Shown here in pieces: positions 45,324 through 55,326 of a stretch of DNA of 64,000 nt. Below the pieces are notes generated by a model. It was not told the origin of the DNA and did no database searches. It saw nothing but the letters and a program-made list of their open reading frames with translations. Every line of letters starts with the position of its first letter. Positions within the stretch are counted from its first letter, which is position 1. Source of the stretch: Paraprevotella sp. (lineage in GTDB: Bacteria; Bacteroidota; Bacteroidia; Bacteroidales; Bacteroidaceae); contig JAGBCQ010000021.1 in the NCBI GenBank assembly GCA_017937925.1, positions 56,918-120,917 on the forward strand, read 5' to 3'. The position numbers and the translations under genes were made by a program.

Positions 45324-47151
45324 ACCTAATATGTCTATTCTGATAAACTCTTGCTTTTTCCTCACTTTCCGGTGACAATTCACCATTCAGATATTGTTCT
45401 ATCATCAATGCACCGAGAGGCACTCCATAATCTGCTCCCCAACCTCCATTCTCAACATAAACAGCAATGGCTATTTGAGGATTGTCTTTGGGCGCAAACC
45501 CTATAAATGCAGAGTGGTCTTGCCCACGGTTTTGAGCCGTACCTGTCTTCCCACAAATTTCGACACCGGGAATATTTCCGGAACGGCATGTTCCACTAAG
45601 GATAGCTTGACGCATTCCTGATACAATACTCTCATAATATAAAGAGTCAACTCCGGTATATCTACGATGGGTATAGATTGAATCTAACGGTTCGTTTTGA
45701 ATCTGCTTGACAATATGGGGAGTTATAAAATAGCCTCTATTAGCTATAGTTGCAGCCAAATTTGCAATCTGCAAAGGTGTCGCACTGACCTCACCCTGAC
45801 CTATAGAAATACTAACCACTGTCACGGCATTCCACGCTCCTCGATATGCCTTATCATAATATTGCGCATTAGGTATCATTCCACGACGCTCGCCAGGCAA
45901 GTCCACGCCCAATTTATATCCAAATCCCATGTTGACCATGTAATCTCTCCATTTGTTCATGGCCACTTGTACACTCTCGTATTTGTTACGGTTTCCAAAC
46001 ATATAATACAATCCCCAACAAAAATATGCATTACAAGAGGTCGCTATGGATGGGACCAAAGGAATGGGCGATGCATGCGCATGACATCCCAAGCGGAAGC
46101 CACGATGTAGAAACCCTCCATGACAAGGATATAAAGTGTGTGGTTTGATGACACCTTCTTGCAGAAATGTCAAGGCCTGTGATGTTTTAAAGGTCGATCC
46201 CGGTGGATATTGTCCCATAATAGAACGATTCAACAAGGGTTTCAAAGGGTTCTTGCTCAAAAGTAAATGATTTTCTCCTCGCTGACGTCCAACCATCATA
46301 CGTGGGTCATAAGTAGGAGCCGACACCATACAAAGGATTTCACCCGTAGCCGGTTCGATTGCTACAATACTTCCCAACTTACCTTCCATCAATCGCTCGC
46401 CCAGAGCTTGTAATTTCAAATCAAGACCCAACGTCAAGTTCTTTCCAGGCACAGCCTTACGATCGAGTTTCCCCTCTAGATAATGTCCCTTAATTCGTCC
46501 TCTTGCATCACGCAACAATACTTGTACCCCTTTTTCGCCTCTTAATTGCTTTTCGTATGCACGCTCTACACCTTGTTTACCAATGAGATCTCCATTTTGA
46601 TAATAATCATCATTCTTTACATCCAAAGGGGACACCTCACCTATATCTCCTAACACATGCGCTGCATAGGACGTTTCATACTGACGAACCGACCGACGTT
46701 GACTATAAAATCCGGGATAACGAAACTGTTTTTCATGAAAAACGCTGAACTCTTCCGGAGAGAGTTGACTCATAAACAGCTGTTGGGTAAAACGTGAATA
46801 TCCTAAATTACGACGACGGTCCTTGATTTCACTCATCCGACGGTCAAAAAATTCTTTTGTTATTCCTAAGGTTTCACAAAAATCGAGTGTATCCAAAGCA
46901 CTCACTTCGGACATTACGACCATAATGTCGTAAGCAGGACTATTATACACCAACAAGTTACCATTCCTATCGGTTATAATGCCTCTCGACGGATACTGTA
47001 CTTTCTTTAGGAAAGCGTTGGAATCAGCATTTTCCTTATAATCATCACTCATTATTTGGAGCGAAAAGAGACGGATAATAAATAAAAGCACAATGCCAAT
47101 AGCCATTGCCCCTATCACATACTTCCGTTTCTCTAATTCATAACTCTTCAT
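45304..47151 (-). CDS. mrdA: Penicillin-binding protein 2
   Basis: The 615-aa class B PBP has an N-terminal membrane anchor (12-32), a pedestal/dimerisation domain (YPSRGIITDRNGNLL) and a transpeptidase domain with S319-T-F-K322, S372-C-N374 and K535-T-G. It cross-links peptidoglycan during elongation with RodA. Its start is 26 bp downstream of mreD. Confidence 0.96.
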   Translation of the reverse strand: MKSYELEKRKYVIGAMAIGIVLLFIIRLFSLQIMSDDYKENADSNAFLKKVQYPSRGIITDRNGNLLVYNSPAYDIMVVMSEVSALDTLDFCETLGITKEFFDRRMSEIKDRRRNLGYSRFTQQLFMSQLSPEEFSVFHEKQFRYPGFYSQRRSVRQYETSYAAHVLGDIGEVSPLDVKNDDYYQNGDLIGKQGVERAYEKQLRGEKGVQVLLRDARGRIKGHYLEGKLDRKAVPGKNLTLGLDLKLQALGERLMEGKLGSIVAIEPATGEILCMVSAPTYDPRMMVGRQRGENHLLLSKNPLKPLLNRSIMGQYPPGSTFKTSQALTFLQEGVIKPHTLYPCHGGFLHRGFRLGCHAHASPIPLVPSIATSCNAYFCWGLYYMFGNRNKYESVQVAMNKWRDYMVNMGFGYKLGVDLPGERRGMIPNAQYYDKAYRGAWNAVTVVSISIGQGEVSATPLQIANLAATIANRGYFITPHIVKQIQNEPLDSIYTHRRYTGVDSLYYESIVSGMRQAILSGTCRSGNIPGVEICGKTGTAQNRGQDHSAFIGFAPKDNPQIAIAVYVENGGWGADYGVPLGALMIEQYLNGELSPESEEKARVYQNRHIRYGTTAR

Positions 47152-47177
47152 AACGAAACCTACATTGGATTTTTATA

Positions 47178-47681
47178 TTATTGGGGTTCACGAACTTTCG
47201 CAAACAACAATATGATTATAATTGTTATTAGGGAACTTGACAAAAATGCCGTAATCATATCCCAAATGCGAAAGAAAGAAAAGAATTCAAGCAAAACGAA
47301 ACAGGCTTGATGGAATAAAACAACAGAGCTCACAAACCAAATATATTTCCACTTACTCAATAATTTAAAACTTGGGATATGGTCCTCAACCGTATCTTTG
47401 GGTATATACAAACGTAACAAAAGAGGTGTTACCATCGCTGTCAACGTCATGGAGGCAGCACCCAAACCGGGCGAATAAGAGAACATATCAACCATTAGAC
47501 CGACGAAGAATCCCCATAACAACCATGCATAACGTGGTGTACTTAATGGCAAAAGACATAAAATATAGACATAGATAGCAGGGGTAGCATAACCAAACAA
47601 GCAGACTTGTCCAAACACAAAGATTTGCAATGCAACCAAAACAATGGCCCAAAATAATCTATAAAACAAATTCTGCGTCAT
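47178..47681 (-). CDS. mreD: Rod shape-determining protein MreD
   Basis: The 167-aa protein has five to six hydrophobic helices and the MreD pattern QVCLFGYATPAIYVYILCLLPL ... LLWGFFVGLMVDMFSYSPGLGAASMTL. It links MreC to the elongasome membrane proteins. It starts 8 bp after mreC and continues into mrdA. Confidence 0.92.
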   Translation of the reverse strand: MTQNLFYRLFWAIVLVALQIFVFGQVCLFGYATPAIYVYILCLLPLSTPRYAWLLWGFFVGLMVDMFSYSPGLGAASMTLTAMVTPLLLRLYIPKDTVEDHIPSFKLLSKWKYIWFVSSVVLFHQACFVLLEFFSFFRIWDMITAFLSSSLITIIIILLFAKVREPQ

Positions 47682-47689
47682 ATTCTATG

Positions 47690-48532
47690 CTATTTTTCTT
47701 TAATGATTCCTTGATGTAGTTGCTTTATCTCTGCATGACTCGTTGACTTTAGCACATAAACATCGCGTAAACTAGCAAAATCTGTACTTAAATTGACCTG
47801 CAAACAATAGGATAAACCATCTGCAGAACCTTCTGTTCTGACCACCTCACCCACTTTTATACCTTCCGGGAAAACTGCCGAAAATCCACTTGTTTCCACT
47901 TCCATGCCATTTTCTATTTTCGCATGTCTTGGAACATCCTCCATACTTGCATATTTAGGATGTTCGCCATTCCATCGTAAATAACCAAAATAGTCCGTCC
48001 CACGAATTTGGCAACTTATATTCGATTTTCCATTCAATAACGGCATGACAATAGCATAATGAGGAGAGGTTGCGTAAACAATACCTACGACACCTGTTCC
48101 ACAAACTACGCCCATTTCACATTCCACTCCGTCGTTTTCTCCCTTATTAATCGTGATATAGTTATTCTTCTTAAACAAGGACGACTCTACCACTTTGGCA
48201 GCCATCAGTTCATACCCCTTTATCGAATCCGACAAGGCAACTGATAAGTTCTCTACTTCTTTTTTTCTTAATTCTTCAGTTAATTGTTGCACACGATGCT
48301 CCAACAAGATATTTTTTTGAGTCAGTTGTTGATTGATGTCTATCAGAGAAATATACTTTGAAAAATCAGACTTCCACTCCAAAATCTTTCCACTTACAGC
48401 ATTGGCAGACGTAACCCACACACTTTTTTGATATGAATTGAAACGAAAAAGCAATAGAAGACTTAGTCCCTCTAACAACAAGAAGAGAAACCAATAACTA
48501 TACTTCTTCAAAAAATCCAATAACCTTTGCAT
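47690..48532 (-). CDS. mreC: Rod shape-determining protein MreC
   Basis: The 280-aa periplasmic scaffold has one N-terminal membrane helix (13-30), a coiled coil (about 62-95, QLTQKNILLEHRVQQLTEEL) and two beta domains (GVECEMGVVCGTGVVGIVYATSPHYA; GMEVETSGFSAVFPEGIKVGEV). It lies 105 bp downstream of mreB, past a hairpin that may limit its level relative to MreB. Confidence 0.93.
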   Translation of the reverse strand: MQRLLDFLKKYSYWFLFLLLEGLSLLLLFRFNSYQKSVWVTSANAVSGKILEWKSDFSKYISLIDINQQLTQKNILLEHRVQQLTEELRKKEVENLSVALSDSIKGYELMAAKVVESSLFKKNNYITINKGENDGVECEMGVVCGTGVVGIVYATSPHYAIVMPLLNGKSNISCQIRGTDYFGYLRWNGEHPKYASMEDVPRHAKIENGMEVETSGFSAVFPEGIKVGEVVRTEGSADGLSYCLQVNLSTDFASLRDVYVLKSTSHAEIKQLHQGIIKEK

Positions 48533-48561
48533 GCAACAACTTTACGTATCAGAAAAAGAAA

Positions 48562-48610
48562 CGAGGTTAACGGAAACCCAACTTACATCCGGCATCACTT
48601 GTTAACCTCG
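48562..48610 (-). terminator. Hairpin terminator/attenuator between mreB and mreC
   Basis: On the minus strand CGAGGTTAAC (48610-48601) and GTTAACCTCG (48571-48562) form a perfect 10-bp stem around a 29-nt loop, followed by TTTCTTTTTC. It lies inside the operon after mreB, so partial termination would give more MreB than MreCD. Confidence 0.7.
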
Positions 48611-48637
48611 TAATATTCTAAACTTAATTTTTATCTC

Positions 48638-49657
48638 TTACATTAAGAAAGAAAAGTTTTCCACGTTCTTCAAAGCTATGCCGGTACCTTTTGCTACGCT
48701 GTGTAGCGGATCATCTGCGATATGGAAAGGTATATTTATCTTAGCAGTCAAACGCTTATCCAAACCTCGTAACATCGCTCCTCCGCCAGTCAGATATATT
48801 CCATTATGAACAATGTCTGCATACAATTCAGGAGGTGTATTCTCCAATGCATTAAGGATGGCAGTCTCAATGCGAGCGATGGATTTCTCTAAACAATGCG
48901 CAATTTCTTGATAACAAACAGGAACACGCATTGGCAATGCAGTAATCTTATTAGGTCCATCAACGATATAATCTTCCGGAGCTCCTTCGCCCAATTCTGT
49001 CAACGCCGCACCGACATGTATTTTAATACGTTCAGCCATACGTTCACTGACTTTGATATTGTGTTGACGCCCCATATATTCCTGTATGTCGGCAGTCAAA
49101 TCATCACCTGCCACTCGGATAGAACTGTTTGAAACCAAACCACCCAATGAAATTACCGCAATTTCAGTAGAACCACCACCTATATCAACAATCATATTTC
49201 CCTCGGGGGCTTCAACATCCAAGCCAACTCCAATTGCTGCTGCCATCGGTTCGTGTATCAAATATATCTCACGTCCACCGGCGCGTTCTGCAGACTCGCG
49301 TACCGCACGTAACTCCACATCAGTTGAACCAGAAGGTACGCCTATCACCATACGCAAAGAAGGAGAGAAAAACCGATTACCGGTATGAACCATATTTATC
49401 ATACCGCGTATCATTTGCTCACACGCGTAAAAATCTGCTATCACACCCTCTCGCAACGGACGAACAGTACGTATATTGCTGTGTGTTTTCTCGTACATTA
49501 ACTTTGCCTTTTCTCCTACGGCTATCATCTTATCCGTACGACGATCCAATGCTACCACAGAAGGTTCATCAACCACAATCTTACCATTGCTCGTGATAAT
49601 GGTATTGGCTGTGCCCAAGTCCATTGCCACTTCTTGAGTAAAAGAAAAGAATCCCAT
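48638..49657 (-). CDS. mreB: Rod shape-determining protein MreB
   Basis: The 339-aa bacterial actin has the phosphate-1 motif AMDLGTANTIIT, VIGVPSGSTDVELRAV, the phosphate-2 motif MIVDIGGGSTEIAVISLGG and GGGAMLRGLDKRL. It forms membrane filaments that orient wall synthesis. The gene starts 58 bp after purH; the purH-mreB link is typical of Bacteroidales. Confidence 0.97.
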   Translation of the reverse strand: MGFFSFTQEVAMDLGTANTIITSNGKIVVDEPSVVALDRRTDKMIAVGEKAKLMYEKTHSNIRTVRPLREGVIADFYACEQMIRGMINMVHTGNRFFSPSLRMVIGVPSGSTDVELRAVRESAERAGGREIYLIHEPMAAAIGVGLDVEAPEGNMIVDIGGGSTEIAVISLGGLVSNSSIRVAGDDLTADIQEYMGRQHNIKVSERMAERIKIHVGAALTELGEGAPEDYIVDGPNKITALPMRVPVCYQEIAHCLEKSIARIETAILNALENTPPELYADIVHNGIYLTGGGAMLRGLDKRLTAKINIPFHIADDPLHSVAKGTGIALKNVENFSFLM

Positions 49658-49715
49658 TTAATTACTCTGTTTTTAATATCCTAAACAACAATTCTTGTAT
49701 AAATTCCACAATGCT

Positions 49716-50309
49716 TTATTGAGCGAAATATGCATGGATGGCAGTATCGTAATGACTACTTACACCAAATGCTTGCGTAGCAAACCAACGACGTTCTTCC
49801 AATGTTGTCTGCGCACCATTCTTCTCCAATATATTCAATAGAGGTTGGTATTCGGCCTTGCTCGGCACAATAACAACGTCCTTGAAATTCTTTGCTCCTG
49901 CACGAATTAACGAGATACCGCCTATATCGATTTTCTCTATTATGTCTGATTCAGATGCTCCACTTGCTACTGTATCTTCAAATGGATAAAGATCGACTAT
50001 CACCAAATCTATTTCAGGGATCTCATACTTAGCCATTTGTTCGCGGTCGCCTTCCAATTCACGACGCCCCAAAATTCCACCAAAAATTTTCGGATGAAGT
50101 GTCTTAACACGTCCACCTAAAATGGAAGGATATGTAGTCACTTCCTCAACAGCTTGGCAAGGGTAACCCAATTCTTCTATAAATTTCTGTGTTCCTCCTG
50201 TTGACAAGAACTTAACTCCTTCATTATGCAATTTTTGCAACAATGCTTCCAACCCGTCTTTGTGGAATACGGACACTAATGCCGTCTTGATTTTTTTTGT
50301 TTCGCTCAT
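49716..50309 (-). CDS. purH: IMP cyclohydrolase, stand-alone PurH N-terminal domain
   Basis: The 197-aa product matches only the IMPCH half of bifunctional PurH: ALVSVFHKDGLEALLQKLHN, FLSTGGTQKFIEELG, ILGGRVKTLHPKIFGGIL and VIVDLYPFEDTV, ending SSHYDTAIHAYFAQ-stop right where the formyltransferase domain would begin. It closes FAICAR to IMP. The AICAR formyltransferase must be encoded elsewhere. ATG 50309 is chosen (MSETKKIKTAL); the frame upstream is AT-rich and unlike the family. The gene leads the mreBCD-mrdA-rodA operon. Confidence 0.92.
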   Translation of the reverse strand: MSETKKIKTALVSVFHKDGLEALLQKLHNEGVKFLSTGGTQKFIEELGYPCQAVEEVTTYPSILGGRVKTLHPKIFGGILGRRELEGDREQMAKYEIPEIDLVIVDLYPFEDTVASGASESDIIEKIDIGGISLIRAGAKNFKDVVIVPSKAEYQPLLNILEKNGAQTTLEERRWFATQAFGVSSHYDTAIHAYFAQ

Positions 50310-50440
50310 ATCTTTAGTATTTTTTCTTTTCAGACTACAAAGATAAACAAATTTATAGAGACTTGCTTTCTTACAAAAGATAAAAAAAGGATGTAATTCA
50401 AAAAAAAGCAGGGTGAACAAAAAGTAGGATGGATTTACTT

Positions 50441-50470
50441 CAAAAAAAAGACATCCTTGAGGGATGTCTT
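50441..50470 (-). terminator. Terminator of tRNA-Met
   Basis: On the minus strand AAAGACATCC and GGATGTCTTT (50470-50461 / 50455-50446) form a 10-bp stem with a 5-nt loop, continuing into a run of T (complement of 50441-50448). It ends the tRNA transcript before purH. Confidence 0.88.
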
Positions 50471-50472
50471 TG

Positions 50473-50546
50473 TAGCGGGACCCGGGATTGAACCGGGGAC
50501 CTCATGATTATGAATCATGCGCTCTAACCAGCTGAGCTATCCCGCC
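50473..50546 (-). tRNA. tRNA-Met (CAT)
   Basis: The complement gives acceptor GGCGGGA / TCCCGCT (a G1-U72 pair), U8-A9, D stem GCTC/GAGC, anticodon stem CATGA/TCATG with loop TTCATAA (anticodon CAT) and T arm CCGGG-TTCAATC-CCGGG. It lacks the three G-C pairs above the anticodon that mark initiator tRNA, so it reads as the elongator. A lysidine-modified tRNA-Ile cannot be excluded from the anticodon alone. No CCA is encoded. Confidence 0.9.
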
Positions 50547-50565
50547 ATCCTTGCGTTTGCGGTTG

Positions 50566-50596
50566 CAAAGGTACACAATATTTCAGAATCTCCAAA
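50566..50596 (-). promoter_or_regulatory. Consensus promoter of tRNA-Met
   Basis: On the minus strand TTTG (50596-50593), a 19-bp spacer and TACCTTTG (50573-50566) match the consensus exactly, 20 bp before the tRNA. The element is built like the one in front of tRNA-Lys. Confidence 0.85.
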
Positions 50597-50719
50597 AGAA
50601 AAGTCATTTTTTTCGTCAAAAAGTAAAGTTGAGCACATTAAAAGCTTTAGCTTTATCGCTTCCGAACGCCTTGAATCATAAAAACAATAAAAAATTAAGG
50701 TTTCCACCGTTTTTTATCG

Positions 50720-50727
50720 TAACTTTG
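50720..50727 (+). promoter_or_regulatory. -7 element upstream of the LptF/G permease
   Basis: TAACTTTG matches TAnnTTTG and lies 28 bp before the ATG at 50755. The -33 region (about 50695-50700) has no clean TTTG. Confidence 0.55.
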
Positions 50728-50754
50728 TCACTTAATTCGGAAGATTTATAAAGA

Positions 50755-52656
50755 ATGAGATTCGTAAAGAAATTAGACATATTCGTATTTAAGGCTTTTG
50801 CCTTACTTTTTGTCGGCACTTTCTTTATATGCCTTTTTATCTTCTTGATGCAGTTCATGTGGAGGTATGTTGACGAGTTGATTGGTAAAGGACTAACTAT
50901 AGATGTCCTTGCCAAATTCTTTTATTATGCCGGTTTAACATTGATACCCATGTCATTACCTATGGCGGTACTTCTGGCATCACTCATCACATTCGGAAAT
51001 TTCGGTGAGCGTCTTGAGCTCTTGTCTATGAAGGCGGCGGGTATCCCATTGGTTCGCATTCTGCAACCCATTATCATATTTACAGTATTCCTCAGTTGTG
51101 TTTCTTTCTACTTTCAGAACGTTGTAGGTCCTGAAGCTCAAAAGAAATTCTACGCACTGATTTACTCCATGAAACAGAAATCACCGGAATTGGAGATTCC
51201 TGAAGGTATTTTTTACAGTGAGATTCCCGGTTACAACATATTCGTGGAAGAAAAAGGCAAAGACAACGGTATGCTTTATGGCGTCATGATATACGGGACT
51301 ACCGATGGTTACGAAAATGCTCAGATTGTACTAGCTGACTCAGCTAAAATCCAAACAACCGCTGACGAAAGTCATTTAATCCTAACACTATACGCCGGAG
51401 AACGATTCAGGAATATGCAATCGCAAGGTGGCATGTCGCGAACCAACGTCCCTTATATGCGAGAAACATTCATCAAGGAAGTTGACCTGATAAAATTCAA
51501 CAACGATTTCAACATGATGGATGCAAACGTATTCAGTAATAATGCGCAGACAAAAAATCTTAATGAAATAAATCAAGGTTTGGATTCTCTCTCACATAAG
51601 AGTGACAGTACAGGAAGAGCGCTTTTCGCTTATATGCAAAACGCTACGTTCAAGCGCCATACAACATTATCTTCAAACGACTCTATAAAGTTCGCAAAAG
51701 AAACGGTCAATCTAGACTCGATATACAACAAGCTCAGTATCGACCAACGCCACAGTGTCATGAGAACTGCTATGCAAAAAAGTATGGTTGCATCAAATGA
51801 ATACGAATTTCGCAGTCTCATTTCAAAAGATCTTGACCAATCAACCCGAATCCACTGGGTTGAACTGCATAAGAAATTCACACTATCCTTGTCGTGCCTG
51901 CTGTTCTTCTTCATCGGTGCGCCTTTAGGTGCTATCATCAGGAAAGGTGGTTTAGGAGTCCCGGTGGTCATTTCTGTTACTATCTTTATTTTTTACTACA
52001 TTGTCAACGCTTCAGGTGACAAATTGGCAAAAAGCGGTGAGTGGATAGTTTGGTTTGGCGAATGGTTAAGCACCATGGTACTTCTCCCATTGGGTATATT
52101 CTTCACATACAAGGCAAACAAAGACTCTGCTGTGTTTAATATAGAAGCCTACATGAACGTCATTAGAAAAATTTTCGGGCTTCGCATCACTCGACATATT
52201 GCAAGAAAAGAAGTCATTATCAACGACCCCAACTATCCGGAAGTTAAAGAGCAACTAACTATTTTGTCAAAAGACTGGGAAAACTACGACAAGAAACTAC
52301 GCTTGCGTTTCCCACCTAATTATATCCGCTTATTTTTCTATAATATAGATGACCAAGAAGTGGTTGGTCTGAACGACAGGTTGGAAGACATCATTACGAT
52401 ATTATCCAATACGAAGGATTCAATCATATTAGGAGCAATCAACAAGATCCCGGTATTATCTACGCACGCGCACACGCGCCCGTTCCATAATTATAGATGG
52501 AATATGATTTTGGGCATTATCTTTCCACTTGGCGTATTCTTTTTCTTCCGCATTTGGCGATACCGGTTAAGACTATATAAAGACATCAAGCAGATACGAA
52601 AATACAGTACTTTTATTATAGAACGTATTGATAAGATTATCAAAGAACAACAATAA
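50755..52656 (+). CDS. LptF/LptG family lipopolysaccharide export permease
   Basis: The 633-aa protein has three N-terminal membrane helices (about 8-120) with the signature [37 protein letters not shown], then a periplasmic beta-jellyroll region (about 130-370). Three helices follow (about 380-465) with [28 protein letters not shown]. The last 150 residues are an additional cytoplasmic domain closed by another hydrophobic segment ([20 protein letters not shown]), longer than the 360-aa E. coli proteins. With LptB it extracts LPS from the inner membrane. ribBA follows 7 bp later. Confidence 0.9.
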   Translation: MRFVKKLDIFVFKAFALLFVGTFFICLFIFLMQFMWRYVDELIGKGLTIDVLAKFFYYAGLTLIPMSLPMAVLLASLITFGNFGERLELLSMKAAGIPLVRILQPIIIFTVFLSCVSFYFQNVVGPEAQKKFYALIYSMKQKSPELEIPEGIFYSEIPGYNIFVEEKGKDNGMLYGVMIYGTTDGYENAQIVLADSAKIQTTADESHLILTLYAGERFRNMQSQGGMSRTNVPYMRETFIKEVDLIKFNNDFNMMDANVFSNNAQTKNLNEINQGLDSLSHKSDSTGRALFAYMQNATFKRHTTLSSNDSIKFAKETVNLDSIYNKLSIDQRHSVMRTAMQKSMVASNEYEFRSLISKDLDQSTRIHWVELHKKFTLSLSCLLFFFIGAPLGAIIRKGGLGVPVVISVTIFIFYYIVNASGDKLAKSGEWIVWFGEWLSTMVLLPLGIFFTYKANKDSAVFNIEAYMNVIRKIFGLRITRHIARKEVIINDPNYPEVKEQLTILSKDWENYDKKLRLRFPPNYIRLFFYNIDDQEVVGLNDRLEDIITILSNTKDSIILGAINKIPVLSTHAHTRPFHNYRWNMILGIIFPLGVFFFFRIWRYRLRLYKDIKQIRKYSTFIIERIDKIIKEQQ

Positions 52657-52663
52657 CAATATA

Positions 52664-53878
52664 ATGGACGCATTCAAATTAGATTCAATAGAAGAGGCTA
52701 TCCAAGACTTCAAGGAAGGAAAATTCCTAATAGTTGTTGATGACGAGGACCGTGAGAATGAAGGCGACTTTATTACTGCGGCAGAAATGATTACGCCTGA
52801 GAAAGTCAATTTCATGCTTAAAGAGGGACGCGGTGTATTGTGCGCACCGATAACCATATCAAAAAGTATAGAATTGGAATTGCCACATCAGGTGGACAAC
52901 AACACATCAGTACTAGGAACCCCCTTCACTGTAACCGTTGACAAGTTGGAAGGATGCACAACCGGAGTTTCAGCATGCGACCGCGCTGCTACAATCAAAG
53001 CTTTGGCAGACCCAAACTCACGCCCTGAGACATTTGGTCGTCCCGGACATATCAACCCTCTTTACGCGCAAGACAAGGGCGTTTTACGACGTGCCGGTCA
53101 TACCGAAGCAGCCGTTGACTTGGCTCGTTTGGCCGGATTACAACCTGCTGCTGCGCTCATTGAAATTTTGAATCCGGACGGTACAATGGCTCGCATGCCG
53201 GAACTGCAAAAAGTCTCCAAACAACATGGAATAAAAATCATATCCATCCGCGATTTAATTGCCTACCGATTGAAACAAGAATCAATGGTAGAACGAGGAC
53301 CTGAGGTAGATATGCCAACCGATTATGGTCATTTCCGTGACATTACTTTCAGACAAATCAGTAATGGATTAGAGCATGTTGCTTTAATCAAAGGAGAATG
53401 GGAACCGGACGAGCCCATATTGGTGAGAGTACACTCCTCGTGCGTTACCGGCGACATCTTCGGTAGTCAAAGATGCGATTGCGGAGCGCAACTACACAAA
53501 GCCATGCGAATGGTAGAGGAAGCGGGCAAGGGAGTCATCCTTTATATGAATCAAGAAGGTCGCGGCATTGGTTTGTTTAACAAGATGAAAGCTTATAAAC
53601 TTCAGGAAGAAGGTATGGACACTGTTGACGCCAATGTTCACCTCGGTTTCCTACCCGACGAAAGAGAATATGGTGTAGGCGCACAAATCCTACAAGAACT
53701 CGGTGTTCATAAGATGCGTCTGCTTACCAACAACCCGGTAAAAAGAGTTGGACTGGAGGCATACGGATTGGAAATTGTAGAAAATGTCCCCATAGAGGTT
53801 CCTGTAACCCCATACGACGAGAAGTACATGCGTACAAAGAAAGAACGTATGGGACATAACTTACATTTTAACAAATAA
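52664..53878 (+). CDS. ribBA: Bifunctional DHBP synthase / GTP cyclohydrolase II
   Basis: The 404-aa riboflavin enzyme has an N-terminal DHBP synthase domain with the acidic loop [11 protein letters not shown] and [17 protein letters not shown]. The C-terminal GTP cyclohydrolase II domain has zinc ligands in [20 protein letters not shown] and NQEGRGIGL. It makes both riboflavin precursors. ATG 52664 (MDAFKLDS) is chosen over 52628, which lies inside the previous gene. The 7-bp gap to that gene leaves no room for an FMN riboswitch. Confidence 0.96.
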   Translation: MDAFKLDSIEEAIQDFKEGKFLIVVDDEDRENEGDFITAAEMITPEKVNFMLKEGRGVLCAPITISKSIELELPHQVDNNTSVLGTPFTVTVDKLEGCTTGVSACDRAATIKALADPNSRPETFGRPGHINPLYAQDKGVLRRAGHTEAAVDLARLAGLQPAAALIEILNPDGTMARMPELQKVSKQHGIKIISIRDLIAYRLKQESMVERGPEVDMPTDYGHFRDITFRQISNGLEHVALIKGEWEPDEPILVRVHSSCVTGDIFGSQRCDCGAQLHKAMRMVEEAGKGVILYMNQEGRGIGLFNKMKAYKLQEEGMDTVDANVHLGFLPDEREYGVGAQILQELGVHKMRLLTNNPVKRVGLEAYGLEIVENVPIEVPVTPYDEKYMRTKKERMGHNLHFNK

Positions 53879-53998
53879 AGCTTCTTTTTGGGGACTCAAG
53901 ACTAAGGTTTCTCGGTTAAAAAATGTAATAAAAGTAAAGTTCCATATAAAGTATAGCTCAAAAAAAAGTAATTTTGCGCACTAATAAAACATAACACA

Positions 53999-55192
53999 AT
54001 GAATCAACTATCTGACCGTCTTAACAGACTTTCTCCATCGGCAACATTGGCGATGTCACAAAAAAGTAGCGAATTAAAAGCACAAGGTGTAGATGTTATC
54101 AACCTCAGCGTAGGCGAACCTGACTTCAATACGCCTGACCACATAAAAGAAGCAGCCATCAAAGCTGTAGAAGAGAACTATTCACGTTACTCTCCTGTTC
54201 CCGGTTATCCAGCCTTGAAAGAAGCCATTGTAAACAAGTTGAAAAATGAGAACAATTTGGACTACACTGCAAGCCAAATCTTATGCTCAAATGGTGCTAA
54301 GCAGTCTGTTTGCAACGCCATCATGGCATTAGTCAATCAAGGTGACGAGGTTATTATCCCGGCACCATATTGGGTAAGTTATCCACAAATGGTTCTGTTG
54401 GCAAACGGAACGCCTGTCATTGTAGAAGCCGGCATAGAACAAAATTTCAAGATTACACCTTCTCAGTTAGAGGCTGCCATCACGCCTAACACAAAAGCCT
54501 TGATTCTCTGCTCTCCCAGCAACCCTACCGGTTCTGTTTATTCTAAGGAGGAATTGGCCGGTTTGGCAGCCGTATTGTCCAAACACGAAAGAATCATTGT
54601 CATTGCTGACGAGATATACGAACACATCAACTATATCGGCAAGCACGAAAGTATTGCACAGTTCCCGGAGATAAAAGACCGTGTTGTCATTGTCAACGGT
54701 GTGTCAAAAGCATACGCTATGACCGGTTGGAGAATTGGTTTCATCGCCGCTCCGGAATGGATAGTAAAAGGATGTAACAAACTTCAAGGTCAATATACAA
54801 GCGGTCCATGCTCCGTTTCCCAAAAAGCAGCTGAAGCCGCATACACAGGTTCACAACAATGCGTTGAAGATATGCGCGTCGCTTTCGAACGCCGTAAGAA
54901 TCTTATCGTTAAGCTGGCGAAAGAAATTCCGGGATTGGAAGTCAATAATCCGGAAGGCGCATTCTACCTATTCCCCAAATGCAGTTCTTACTTTGGAAAG
55001 AAAGACGGAGATAGAGTCATCAACAACTCATCCGATTTCGCCATGTATTTATTGGAAGTTGGTCATGTAGCGACTGTAGGCGGAGATGCCTTTGGTTCGC
55101 CCGAATGTTTCCGCATGAGTTATGCTACAAGCGACGAGAATATCGTGGAAGCGATGCGCCGCATCAAGGAAACCCTTGCCCGCTTGAAATAA
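53999..55192 (+). CDS. Aspartate aminotransferase, class I/II PLP enzyme
   Basis: The 397-aa enzyme has the AAT fold: INLSVGEPDFNTP near the N-terminus, NPTG in CSPSNPTGSVY, D204-E205 in IADEIYEH, the PLP lysine K237 in NGVSKAYAMTGWRIGF and RMSYATSDE near the end. It most resembles the Bacteroidota/thermophile type Ib aspartate transaminases; overlap with other amino acids is possible. A TAATTTTG -7 element at 53969-53976 precedes it by 22 bp. Confidence 0.92.
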   Translation: MNQLSDRLNRLSPSATLAMSQKSSELKAQGVDVINLSVGEPDFNTPDHIKEAAIKAVEENYSRYSPVPGYPALKEAIVNKLKNENNLDYTASQILCSNGAKQSVCNAIMALVNQGDEVIIPAPYWVSYPQMVLLANGTPVIVEAGIEQNFKITPSQLEAAITPNTKALILCSPSNPTGSVYSKEELAGLAAVLSKHERIIVIADEIYEHINYIGKHESIAQFPEIKDRVVIVNGVSKAYAMTGWRIGFIAAPEWIVKGCNKLQGQYTSGPCSVSQKAAEAAYTGSQQCVEDMRVAFERRKNLIVKLAKEIPGLEVNNPEGAFYLFPKCSSYFGKKDGDRVINNSSDFAMYLLEVGHVATVGGDAFGSPECFRMSYATSDENIVEAMRRIKETLARLK

Positions 55193-55238
55193 GCAGATAA
55201 GAAGTACGAACAAAAGCAGTAATATTGTGTACGAGAAA

Positions 55239-55304
55239 TGTACAAAGGCGTACACAAAAATGCACAGAGGCGTACACAAAAATATACAAAGGCGTACACA
55301 AAAG
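55239..55304 (+). repeat. Three tandem 22-bp repeats
   Basis: Copies at 55239-55260, 55261-55282 and 55283-55304 share (A)CA(A/G)AGGCGTACACAAAA with one to three differences each. The GTACAC part is itself half of a palindrome, and a further GTGTAC occurs just upstream at about 55227. The 22-nt period is not a multiple of three, so this is not a coding repeat. Confidence 0.85.
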
Positions 55305-55326
55305 GGTGTTAAGCACTACAATAAAA

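Noticed and set aside
52657-52663. FMN riboswitch upstream of ribBA
   Set aside because: Only 7 bp separate the LptF/G permease stop from the ribBA ATG.
55239-55304. CRISPR-like array
   Set aside because: The three 22-bp units are directly adjacent with no spacers and no cas genes nearby.
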